19,591 nucleotides of DNA from a bacterium. Lineage in GTDB: Bacteria; Patescibacteriota; Saccharimonadia; Saccharimonadales; UBA4665. Under the pieces are notes generated by a model. It was not told where the DNA came from. It was given only the letters and a program-made list of their open reading frames with translations, and ran no database searches. Both the position numbers and the translations under genes were made by a program. The stretch spans positions 1-19,591 of the forward strand of contig JAJZWG010000008.1 in assembly GCA_021846795.1 (NCBI GenBank), written 5' to 3'. Positions 1-6,013 of the stretch are shown here, one piece after another. How positions within the stretch are numbered: the first letter of the stretch is position 1; each line of letters opens with the position of its first letter.

Positions 1-300
1 ACCAGGTTTAACTTTAGCTGCAAAATATTCAGGATTACCTTTACCGCTACCCATTTTGACATCAAGTGGTTTTTTAGTAACTGGCGTATGTGGAAAAATT
101 CTAATCCAAATTTTACCACCTCTTTTAATATGACGGGTCATAGCTTGTCTTGACGCTTCAATTTGCCTAGATGTAATTCTTTCATGTCCAAGCGACATTA
201 AACCATAATCACCAAACGCTATAAAATTACCAGATGAAGCTATTCCAGTAATTTTACCTTTTCTAACTTTACGAAACTTAGTCCGAGAAGGCATTAACAT
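1..300 (-). CDS. rplP: 50S ribosomal protein L16, N-terminal 100 residues (cut by window edge)
   Basis: L16 binds 23S rRNA near the A-site tRNA elbow and the peptidyl-transferase centre. Reverse-strand reading from the ATG at 298-300 gives an open frame to the window edge, starting MLMPSRTKFRK, followed by GLMSLGHERITSRQIEASRQAMTR-type sequence, then KIWIRIFP and MGSGKGNPEYF, all classic L16 blocks. About 100 of the usual ~137 residues are present. The start is supported by a strong Shine-Dalgarno, GGGGAGG (plus strand 310-316), nine nt upstream and inside the last codons of rpsC; only one base separates the rpsC stop from this ATG. Residue 82 is Lys where E. coli has Arg81 (RMGKGKG), the arginine hydroxylated in E. 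coli. The identification is secure. Confidence 0.97.
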   Translation of the reverse strand, partial: MLMPSRTKFRKVRKGKITGIASSGNFIAFGDYGLMSLGHERITSRQIEASRQAMTRHIKRGGKIWIRIFPHTPVTKKPLDVKMGSGKGNPEYFAAKVKPG

Positions 301-301
301 T

Positions 302-931
302 TTAAGCTACCTCCCCTTTATAAATCCAAACTTTAATTCCAATTAAACCAGCAATTGTATGTGCATCAACTTTGGCAAAATCAATATTGGCTCTAAGAGT
401 ATGAAGTGGTACAGAACCAGCAACTTCTTTTTCACGTCTTGACATTTCAGCACCATTTAATCTACCGGACACTTCAATTCTAACTCCCTGAGCTCCAGCT
501 TTCATAGCATTAGAAGAAGCTGATTTAATAGCCCGCCTAAAATTAATTCTTTTCTCCAATTGATAAGCAATATTTTGAGCAAGTAATTTTGCGTATAAAT
601 CAGGTTTTTTAAGTTCTTCAATATTGATCTTAACTGAAGTACCGTAAATCTTTTCGATTTCATTTTTTAACTCATTGGCACCAATACCACCTTTGCCAAT
701 TACTACACCAGCTTTAGCGGTAGATACAGTAACAGTTACTAAATTTGGTGTTCGATTAATATCTACTCGGTTAATTGAAGCACGAGAACCAAATTTTTTA
801 TCAATAATATTACGCACTGTTAAATCTTGAGATAAGAATTTAGCGTAATCATTTTTATTGGCAAACCATTTAGAAGACCAATCATGATTAATTTGTAATC
901 TCATTGAAATTGGATTAACTTTTTGACCCAT
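302..931 (-). CDS. rpsC: 30S ribosomal protein S3
   Basis: S3 lies at the mRNA entry channel of the small subunit, where it helps unwind mRNA. The 209-residue product begins MGQKVNPISMRL, the family N-terminus, has a KH domain with the GVVIGKGG loop at 75-82, and a C-terminal domain with GVRIEVSGRLNGAEMSR. It is shorter than E. coli S3 (233) because the C-terminal tail stops soon after KVWIYKGE. The ATG (929-931) shares one base with the rplV stop (TAATG), so translation is probably coupled. An AAGGAG Shine-Dalgarno lies within the rplV tail. The stop is TAA. Confidence 0.98.
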   Translation of the reverse strand: MGQKVNPISMRLQINHDWSSKWFANKNDYAKFLSQDLTVRNIIDKKFGSRASINRVDINRTPNLVTVTVSTAKAGVVIGKGGIGANELKNEIEKIYGTSVKINIEELKKPDLYAKLLAQNIAYQLEKRINFRRAIKSASSNAMKAGAQGVRIEVSGRLNGAEMSRREKEVAGSVPLHTLRANIDFAKVDAHTIAGLIGIKVWIYKGEVA

Positions 932-1338
932 TATTTTGACTCCTTTTTCGGTTTAATGGTCGATTTAGTAGCCATAGTTTTAACTGGTTTCTTAACTTCC
1001 CTTAAGGTGCCATCAACAATGACTGTAATGTGGGATGTTCTTCTGGTAATTCCATGAGCAATACCTTTAGCTACCGGCCTAATTCGTTTTAATCTAGGTC
1101 CGTGATTAACAAAAATTGATTGAATATATAATCCCTCAGATCGATAACCATGATTATGGATTGCATTAGCTTTAGCACTTTCGATAACTTTTTTTACAGC
1201 TAATGAGCTTTTTGGTCGAGGAGTATGACTTAAAATTACGACAGCATCTTCAATAGTACGACCACGAACTAAAGAAGCCACGACTGACACTTTACGAGGG
1301 CTAATTTTAACTCCATTGGCAATTGCTTTAACAGACAT
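931..1338 (-). CDS. rplV: 50S ribosomal protein L22 with basic C-terminal tail
   Basis: L22 lines the peptide exit tunnel through a long beta-hairpin and contacts all 23S rRNA domains. The 135-residue product has SPRKVSVVASLVRGR near residues 13-27 and the hairpin region GPRLKRIRPVAKG followed by RRTSHI near 80-104. It exceeds the usual ~110 residues through a Lys/Thr-rich tail (about 114-135) of unknown role, which could contact rRNA. The ATG is preceded by AAGGA overlapping the rpsS stop codon. Nine bases separate the two genes. Confidence 0.97.
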   Translation of the reverse strand: MSVKAIANGVKISPRKVSVVASLVRGRTIEDAVVILSHTPRPKSSLAVKKVIESAKANAIHNHGYRSEGLYIQSIFVNHGPRLKRIRPVAKGIAHGITRRTSHITVIVDGTLREVKKPVKTMATKSTIKPKKESK

Positions 1339-1347
1339 AATAATTCC

Positions 1348-1623
1348 TTATTTCTTTCCTTTGGCTAATTTACCACCATGAGATCTAAATTTACGAGTTG
1401 GAGAAAATTCACCCAATTTATGACCTACCATATTTTCCGTTATAAAAACTGGCACATGAACTTTTCCGTTATGAATAGCGAAAGTATGCCCAACAAATTC
1501 AGGAGAAATAGTACTAGCTCGAGCCCAAGTTCTAATTATAGTTCTATCGTCACTAGCCAATGCAGCAACTTTCTTAGCTAATTTAAAATCTACGTATGGT
1601 CCTTTTTTAAGTGATCTTGACAT
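1348..1623 (-). CDS. rpsS: 30S ribosomal protein S19
   Basis: S19 sits in the small-subunit head beside S13 and contacts 16S rRNA and the A-site finger. The 91 residues match the normal family length. MSRSLKKGPYVD at the start and GHKLGEFSPTRKFRSHGGK near the end are diagnostic. An AAAGGA Shine-Dalgarno lies within the final codons of rplB, and three bases separate the rplB stop from this ATG. Gene order rplB-rpsS-rplV-rpsC-rplP is the standard S10-operon order. Confidence 0.98.
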   Translation of the reverse strand: MSRSLKKGPYVDFKLAKKVAALASDDRTIIRTWARASTISPEFVGHTFAIHNGKVHVPVFITENMVGHKLGEFSPTRKFRSHGGKLAKGKK

Positions 1624-1626
1624 AAT

Positions 1627-2481
1627 TTATTTCCTTTTCGCCAAATGACGACTCCTTATAATAAACTTATTAGACTTTCTAGTATGTCTTGTTTTGTAAC
1701 CAAGAGTTTTTTGACCCCAAGGTGTTTTGGGAGCTGAACCGTGATTTTTACCACCACCAATACCATGACGACCACCATCACCACCACCATGTGGATGATC
1801 TACTGCATTCATTACTACACCACGAACTGACGGTCTAATTCCTCGATGACGATTTGAACCAGCTTTACCAATTTTAACATTTTGATGTTGTTCATTGCCT
1901 ACAACACCAATTGAAGCTTGACAATCTTGATGAATTAATCTCATTTCACCGCTCGGCAATCTGACTTGAGCATAATTATTATCTAATCCCATCAACTGTG
2001 CACTCGTTCCGGCAGATCTCACTAACTGACCACCATGATTTTTAATTAATTCAATATTATAAATAGTACTACCGACCGGTATATTTTTTAAAGAAAGTCG
2101 ATTACCGTTTTCAATAGGTATATCTTGACCAGTTTTAATAATTTGTCCAATTTTAAAATTAGCAGCTGCAATAATATAGTGATACTTGCCAGTTTCATCT
2201 TTCAATCTAGCAATTCTAGCACTACGATTTGGATCATATTCAATATGCTCAATAGTACCAATAAAATCATTTGGTAATTTAAAATCAACTTTTCGATAAT
2301 AAACTCGATTACCGCCACCCTGATGTCGAGTTGTAATACGACCTTGATTATTGCGTCCAGAATGTTTTTTCTTTATAACCAATAAACTACGAACTGGTTT
2401 TTTAGTTGTAATATCCGAAAAATCTTGAGTAGTTTTACCTCTTAAAGCAGGACTAGTTGGATTATAATATTTAAGAGCCAT
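1627..2481 (-). CDS. rplB: 50S ribosomal protein L2
   Basis: L2 is a core large-subunit protein close to the peptidyl-transferase centre, needed for subunit association. The 284-residue product starts MALKYYNPTSPALRG, has the RNA-binding OB-like region with QGGGNRVYYRKVDF near 54-67, and the C-terminal VDHPHGGGDGG motif at 227-237. His229, equivalent to the functionally important E. coli His229, is present. The basic C-terminus KSNKFIIRSRHLAKRK is normal. A GGAAG Shine-Dalgarno precedes the ATG, and one base separates it from the rplW stop. Confidence 0.98.
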   Translation of the reverse strand: MALKYYNPTSPALRGKTTQDFSDITTKKPVRSLLVIKKKHSGRNNQGRITTRHQGGGNRVYYRKVDFKLPNDFIGTIEHIEYDPNRSARIARLKDETGKYHYIIAAANFKIGQIIKTGQDIPIENGNRLSLKNIPVGSTIYNIELIKNHGGQLVRSAGTSAQLMGLDNNYAQVRLPSGEMRLIHQDCQASIGVVGNEQHQNVKIGKAGSNRHRGIRPSVRGVVMNAVDHPHGGGDGGRHGIGGGKNHGSAPKTPWGQKTLGYKTRHTRKSNKFIIRSRHLAKRK

Positions 2482-2482
2482 C

Positions 2483-2917
2483 TTATTCTTCCTTTTCCTT
2501 AGATTTACGACTACCTAAAATTTTTCTAGGTTTTTTTTCAGCTTTTTTCAATTCTTTATCAGCAATTTTATCAAAGTTCTTTTGGGCTTTTTCTTCTTTT
2601 TTAGTTTCTTCTTCGATAGCATCAAATATAGGAATTTTAAAACCTTCTTTTAAATAAACAAATGCTCGTTTTGTATTATTCCGATAACCAACTTGATTTG
2701 ATTGTCTTTTACCAGTAATTGATATAACTCTTTTCTTTTTACCTTTTAAGTTGGCTATGTTAACATTTTTAACTTCGACTTTATAATTTTTCTCAATTAT
2801 TTTAGCTAGCTCAATTTTATTATATTTTTTAGAAATTAAAAAAACATAACAATTTTTATTTAATGATAATTGATATGACTTTTCACTCAAAATAGGCAAA
2901 ATAGACAAATTATTCAT
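2483..2917 (-). CDS. rplW: 50S ribosomal protein L23 with extended charged C-terminus
   Basis: L23 is at the tunnel exit and is the docking site for trigger factor and SRP. Residues 1-100 align with the ordinary L23 fold (LSEKSY near 10-15, KRAFVYLKEG near 83-92). Glu12 in LSEK corresponds to E. coli Glu18, the residue that contacts trigger factor, whose gene is also in this window. Residues ~101-144 form an additional Lys/Glu-rich tail, making the protein 144 residues against ~95-100 in most bacteria. The ATG overlaps the rplD stop by 8 nt (ATGAATAA), and AAGGGGA lies just upstream. Confidence 0.96.
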   Translation of the reverse strand: MNNLSILPILSEKSYQLSLNKNCYVFLISKKYNKIELAKIIEKNYKVEVKNVNIANLKGKKKRVISITGKRQSNQVGYRNNTKRAFVYLKEGFKIPIFDAIEEETKKEEKAQKNFDKIADKELKKAEKKPRKILGSRKSKEKEE

Positions 2918-3563
2918 TTGTTTTCCCCTTAGAAACAGTCAACCATTGATTCAAAATATCTAAAACTGATTTTTCTAAAACAATATTATCCGAATTTAAT
3001 AGATTAAAAGCATTAATGTATTTTGCGCTAATTACTTTAACATTTGGAATATTACGAAATGCTAGATCAAGATTTTGATTATGTGCTTGAACAACTAATA
3101 ATATATTACCTTTAAGATTAAGATTAGTAATTAAATTTAAACCATTTTTAATACTAATAGATTTAAAATTGATATCATTCACGATAACTATATTTTTATT
3201 TTGATATTTATCAGATAAAGCTAGCCTAATAGCTAAACGTTTAGTTTTAATATTAATTTTTCGATTAAAATTTTCATAACCAGTTGGTCCAAAAACTACA
3301 CCACCACCACGCCAAATCGGATTTCTGGTTGATCCAAATCGAGCCTTACCCAAACCTTTTTGTCGCCAAGGTTTACGACCACCACCAGAAACTAAACCAC
3401 GAGTCTTTGTTTGAGCAAAATTATCTCTTTGATTAGCTAGATAAGCTAAATAAGCTTCTTTTAAAACAAGATGATTAGATTCTTTAATACCAAAAATATT
3501 ATCTGAAATTTTAATTGTCTCAGCAGTTTTTTTACCTTTTTGATCATAAATAACGCTAGTCAT
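2910..3563 (-). CDS. rplD: 50S ribosomal protein L4
   Basis: L4 has a globular domain on the subunit surface and a long loop forming part of the exit-tunnel constriction. The 217 residues contain the loop with KPWRQKGLGKARFGSTRNP followed by WRGGGVVFGP near 64-93. In some bacteria L4 represses its own operon by binding an S10 leader; an unusual leader lies just upstream of rplC here. The ATG overlaps the rplC stop by 8 nt (ATGACTAG), with AAAGGA upstream, so coupling to rplC is likely. Confidence 0.98.
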   Translation of the reverse strand: MTSVIYDQKGKKTAETIKISDNIFGIKESNHLVLKEAYLAYLANQRDNFAQTKTRGLVSGGGRKPWRQKGLGKARFGSTRNPIWRGGGVVFGPTGYENFNRKINIKTKRLAIRLALSDKYQNKNIVIVNDINFKSISIKNGLNLITNLNLKGNILLVVQAHNQNLDLAFRNIPNVKVISAKYINAFNLLNSDNIVLEKSVLDILNQWLTVSKGKTNE

Positions 3564-4170
3564 GTTGGATTCCTTTAACTAAAACTAAGCTTTTTTTAGG
3601 TCCAGGTACAGCACCAGTCACACCAATAATTTTAAGCTCTGGATCAATTAACTTAATTGTTAAATTTTTAACAGTTACTAAATTGTGTCCCATACGACCT
3701 GCCATTTTTTTCCCTTTGAAAATTTTTTGAGGGAACATTGAACCAATTGATCCTGGACGTCGATAACTTCCTCCGCCATGAGTTTTACGACCTCTATGAA
3801 AATTGTGTCTCTTAATTGTTCCAGCAAAACCCTTACCTTTAGAAATTGCCTGAACATTAACTATATCATTTATTTTGAAAGCATTAACATCAATCACGGT
3901 ACCTAGTTCGATTTGTTCATCTTTATTTATATGATATTCTTTTAAAGTTTTAGCATTAAAATTTATTTTTTTAAGATGTCCGGCTCGTGGTTTAGAGATT
4001 TTTTTAGTTTCTTCGGCGGCTATTTGAATAGCTGAATATCCATCACTTTCAATAGTTTTAACTTGACTAACTCTTTGATCTGGTACAAACAATAAAGTAA
4101 TAGCCTCAACGCTACCATCATCGTTAATAGTATTGGTCATCCCTAATTTTCGTGTGATTAATTGTGACAT
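3556..4170 (-). CDS. rplC: 50S ribosomal protein L3
   Basis: L3 is a primary 23S rRNA assembly protein whose central extension reaches the peptidyl-transferase centre. The 204-residue product begins MSQLITRKLGMT and contains KGKGFAGTIKRHNF near 111-124, HGGGSYRRPGSIGSMFP at 131-147 and the FKGKKMAGRMG loop at 151-161. The start ATG (4168-4170) has only a weak purine stretch (AAAGAGA) instead of a clear Shine-Dalgarno, unlike its neighbours. A 156-bp gap with its own promoter-like signals separates it from rpsJ, so rplC is probably the first gene of a separately started transcript. The stop is TAG. Confidence 0.98.
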   Translation of the reverse strand: MSQLITRKLGMTNTINDDGSVEAITLLFVPDQRVSQVKTIESDGYSAIQIAAEETKKISKPRAGHLKKINFNAKTLKEYHINKDEQIELGTVIDVNAFKINDIVNVQAISKGKGFAGTIKRHNFHRGRKTHGGGSYRRPGSIGSMFPQKIFKGKKMAGRMGHNLVTVKNLTIKLIDPELKIIGVTGAVPGPKKSLVLVKGIQHD

Positions 4171-4278
4171 ATATATGGTCTCTTTTTTTAAATTAATAAT
4201 ACTTTGGCTAATTAATCGGTATCATTCTCATGACCTAATACAAAAAGCCTTTTGTATTAATTAACAGATTGATACAAG

Positions 4279-4306
4279 AGTATCATAAAACCAATACATC
4301 TGTCAA
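4279..4306 (-). promoter_or_regulatory. Candidate sigma70-type promoter for rplC
   Basis: Reading the minus strand, a perfect TTGACA (-35, plus 4301-4306) is followed after 16 nt by GATACT (-10, plus 4279-4284). The -10 lies inside a 6-bp inverted repeat, TGATAC-AAGA-GTATCA (4270-4285). The predicted start is near 4272, giving a leader of about 100 nt before rplC. The -35 is strong and the -10 matches 4 of 6 consensus positions. Confidence 0.55.
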
Positions 4307-4308
4307 AC

Positions 4309-4324
4309 TGTTGTTTAAACAACA
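4309..4324. repeat. 16-bp perfect palindrome between rpsJ stop and the rplC promoter
   Basis: TGTTGTTTAAACAACA is a perfect palindrome placed three bases after the rpsJ stop and two bases upstream of the candidate -35 of rplC. It has no following T-run on the minus strand, so it is a poor intrinsic terminator. Its location fits a DNA-binding protein site next to the promoter. Function unproven. Confidence 0.5.
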
Positions 4325-4326
4325 AA

Positions 4327-4656
4327 TTACATCTTAATTTCGACGTCACATCCAGCTGGCAAAGATAAACTCATTAATGAGTCGACAGTTTTTGTAGTTG
4401 GTTCAAGTACATCAATCAATCTTTTATGTGTTCTCATTTCAAACTGTTCACGACTTTTTTTGTAAATAAATGGACTTTTAATAACCGTAAAAACATTTTT
4501 TTTTGTTGGAAGTGGAATTGGACCAGCTAAAGATGCTCCAGTTCTTAAGGCAGTATCAACAATTTGTTTAGATGCTTGATCGATTACTTTATGATCATAA
4601 GCTTTTAATCTAATCCTAATACGCTGTTTTTGAACTTGCTTTTTATTGTCTTCCAC
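4327..4656 (-). CDS. rpsJ: 30S ribosomal protein S10
   Basis: S10 is a small-subunit head protein and also, with NusB, an antitermination factor. The 109 residues contain QRIRIRLKAYDHKVID at 11-26, GPIPLPTKKNVFTV at 45-58 and MRTHKRLIDV at 74-83. It is slightly longer than the usual ~102 residues because of a polar N-terminus, MEDNKKQVQK. The start is GTG (4654-4656), chosen because AAAGGA lies five to six bases upstream and no ATG precedes the conserved core. It stands apart from tuf (62 bp) and from rplC (156 bp), which is unusual for the S10 operon. Confidence 0.97.
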   Translation of the reverse strand: MEDNKKQVQKQRIRIRLKAYDHKVIDQASKQIVDTALRTGASLAGPIPLPTKKNVFTVIKSPFIYKKSREQFEMRTHKRLIDVLEPTTKTVDSLMSLSLPAGCDVEIKM

Positions 4657-4680
4657 TTGATTCCTTTGTTTAATTATTAA

Positions 4681-4709
4681 ATTTTACAATATTTACTTAA
4701 TTTAAGCAA
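4681..4709 (-). promoter_or_regulatory. Possible promoter upstream of rpsJ
   Basis: In the 62-bp tuf-rpsJ gap the minus strand shows TTGCTT (plus 4704-4709), a 17-nt spacer and TAAAAT (plus 4681-4686, five of six -10 bases). The -35 is weak. The region is very AT-rich, so chance matches are likely. Confidence 0.3.
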
Positions 4710-4718
4710 TTACTAAAT

Positions 4719-5903
4719 TTATTTAATAATCTTAGTAACAACACCAGCACCAACAGTTTTACCACCTTCTCGGATAGCAAATCTTAATCCTTGATCCATA
4801 GCGATCGGAGCTAATAATTTAACCTTAAAAGTAACTGTATCACCAGGCATAACCATTTCTTTGTCGGCGGGTAATTCAACTTCACCGGTTACATCGGTTG
4901 TTCTAAAATAAAATTGTGGCTTATAACCCTTAAAGAAAGGAGTGTGTCGACCGCCTTCCTCTTTAGTTAAAATATAAACTTCTGAATCAAACTCTGTATG
5001 AGGTGTTATAGATCCAGGTTTTGCTAAAACCTGACCACGCTCAATATCAGTACGTTCAATACCTCTCAATAACACACCAGCATTATCTCCGGCCTGTCCT
5101 TGATCTAAACTTTTCTTAAAAGCTTCAATACCTGTTACAACTGATTTCTGAGAAGGTTTAATGCCAATAATTTCAACTTCATCATTAATTTTAACAACTC
5201 CAGACTCAATTCTTCCAGTAGCAACTGTACCACGACCTTTAATTGAAAAAACATCTTCAATCGGCATTAAAAATGGTTTGTCTAATTCTCTTTTAGGCTC
5301 TGGAATATAATCATCCATAGCTTCAACCAATGCCATAATAGCATCTTGATTTTCTTTGTCACCTTCCATGGCTTTAGTAGCTGAACCACGAATAATTGGG
5401 GCATTTTTATCAAAACCATTTTTTTCCAATAATTCACGAATTTCTTCTTCAACTAAATCAACTAATTCGGGATCAGCTAAATCCATTTTATTTAGAAAAA
5501 CTAAAATTTTAGGCACACCAACTTGGCGGGCTAATAAAACATGTTCACGAGTTTGAGGCATTGGACCATCAGCGGCTGAAACAACTAAGATTGCTCCGTC
5601 AATTTGAGCAGCACCTGTGATCATATTTTTAACATAATCTGCATGACCAGGCATGTCAACATGCGCATAATGTCTTTTTGCACTTACATATTCAGTATGT
5701 GATGTAGAGATAGTAATACCTCTTTGTCTCTCTTCGGGAGCTTTATCTATTTCATCGTAAGCTACAGCTTTATTAATATCATTTGGTAAACGCTCAGACA
5801 ACGTTTTAGTAATTGCAGCTGTTAATGTTGTTTTTCCATGATCAACATGCCCCATTGTCCCAACATTGACGTGAGGTTTAGTACGATCGAATTGTACAGC
5901 CAT
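4719..5903 (-). CDS. tuf: Translation elongation factor EF-Tu
   Basis: EF-Tu delivers aminoacyl-tRNA to the ribosome as a GTP complex. The 394 residues show the three normal domains. G1 is GHVDHGKT (18-25), the switch-I Thr lies in RGITI (61-65), G3 is DMPGH (83-87) with the catalytic His87, G4 is NKMD (138-141) and G5 is GSATK (173-177). Domains II-III carry KGRGTVATGRIESG and EEGGRHTPFFKGY. The oddity is Met84 in DMPGH, where most bacterial EF-Tu have Cys (E. coli Cys81). A strong AAGGAGA precedes the ATG. The gene has its own candidate promoter in the 110-bp gap after fusA, so it may be transcribed above the level of the str genes. Confidence 0.99.
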   Translation of the reverse strand: MAVQFDRTKPHVNVGTMGHVDHGKTTLTAAITKTLSERLPNDINKAVAYDEIDKAPEERQRGITISTSHTEYVSAKRHYAHVDMPGHADYVKNMITGAAQIDGAILVVSAADGPMPQTREHVLLARQVGVPKILVFLNKMDLADPELVDLVEEEIRELLEKNGFDKNAPIIRGSATKAMEGDKENQDAIMALVEAMDDYIPEPKRELDKPFLMPIEDVFSIKGRGTVATGRIESGVVKINDEVEIIGIKPSQKSVVTGIEAFKKSLDQGQAGDNAGVLLRGIERTDIERGQVLAKPGSITPHTEFDSEVYILTKEEGGRHTPFFKGYKPQFYFRTTDVTGEVELPADKEMVMPGDTVTFKVKLLAPIAMDQGLRFAIREGGKTVGAGVVTKIIK

Positions 5904-5966
5904 TATTTATTCTCCTTAATTAAATTTTATTAGCCAATCTTTTGCATCAGACACTCAATCTCACGC

Positions 5967-6004
5967 AAAGTGATAATTTAAGTATAAGATAAAAATATCA
6001 CTTT
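5967..6004. repeat. 9-bp perfect inverted repeat spanning the tuf promoter
   Basis: AAAGTGATA (5967-5975) and its exact complement TATCACTTT (5996-6004) flank a 20-nt centre that contains the candidate tuf -10. One arm covers the predicted transcription start; the other abuts the -35. This geometry fits an operator. As RNA it could form a 9-bp stem with a 20-nt loop after fusA, but no U-tract follows, so a terminator role is less likely. Confidence 0.5.
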
Positions 6005-6010
6005 TGTAAA
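5981..6010 (-). promoter_or_regulatory. Candidate sigma70-type promoter for tuf
   Basis: On the minus strand TTTACA (plus 6005-6010) and TATACT (plus 5981-5986) are separated by 18 nt; each matches five of six consensus bases. The predicted start is near 5974, giving a leader of about 70 nt that ends in the strong tuf Shine-Dalgarno. The promoter lies immediately after the fusA stop codon. Confidence 0.55.
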
Positions 6011-6013
6011 GAT

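Larger units (their letters stand above)
4171..4326 (-). other. 156-bp rpsJ-rplC intergenic region with candidate structured rplC leader
   Basis: This is the longest gap in the window. Downstream of a promoter-like pair, the minus-strand transcript would carry a leader of about 100 nt. It includes a perfect 10-bp inverted repeat (4236-4259; arms TAATACAAAA, loop GGCT in the RNA) and, just after it, a short hairpin GGU-CAU-GAGA-AUG-(AU)-ACC with a GNRA-type tetraloop (about 4218-4235). No U-tract follows the 10-bp hairpin, so it does not look like a terminator. A role as a ribosomal-protein-binding leader is inference only. Confidence 0.35.

Noticed and set aside
1378..1581. Plus-strand open frames across the window (for example 1378-1581, 5356-5556, 9933-10145, 15531-15749, 18002-18335)
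   Set aside because: All lie antisense inside strongly conserved genes, lack family resemblance and have no credible ribosome-binding sites.
4236..4259. 10-bp hairpin as a rho-independent terminator after rpsJ
   Set aside because: AT-rich stem, and no T-run follows on the minus strand; it also lies downstream of a promoter for rplC.
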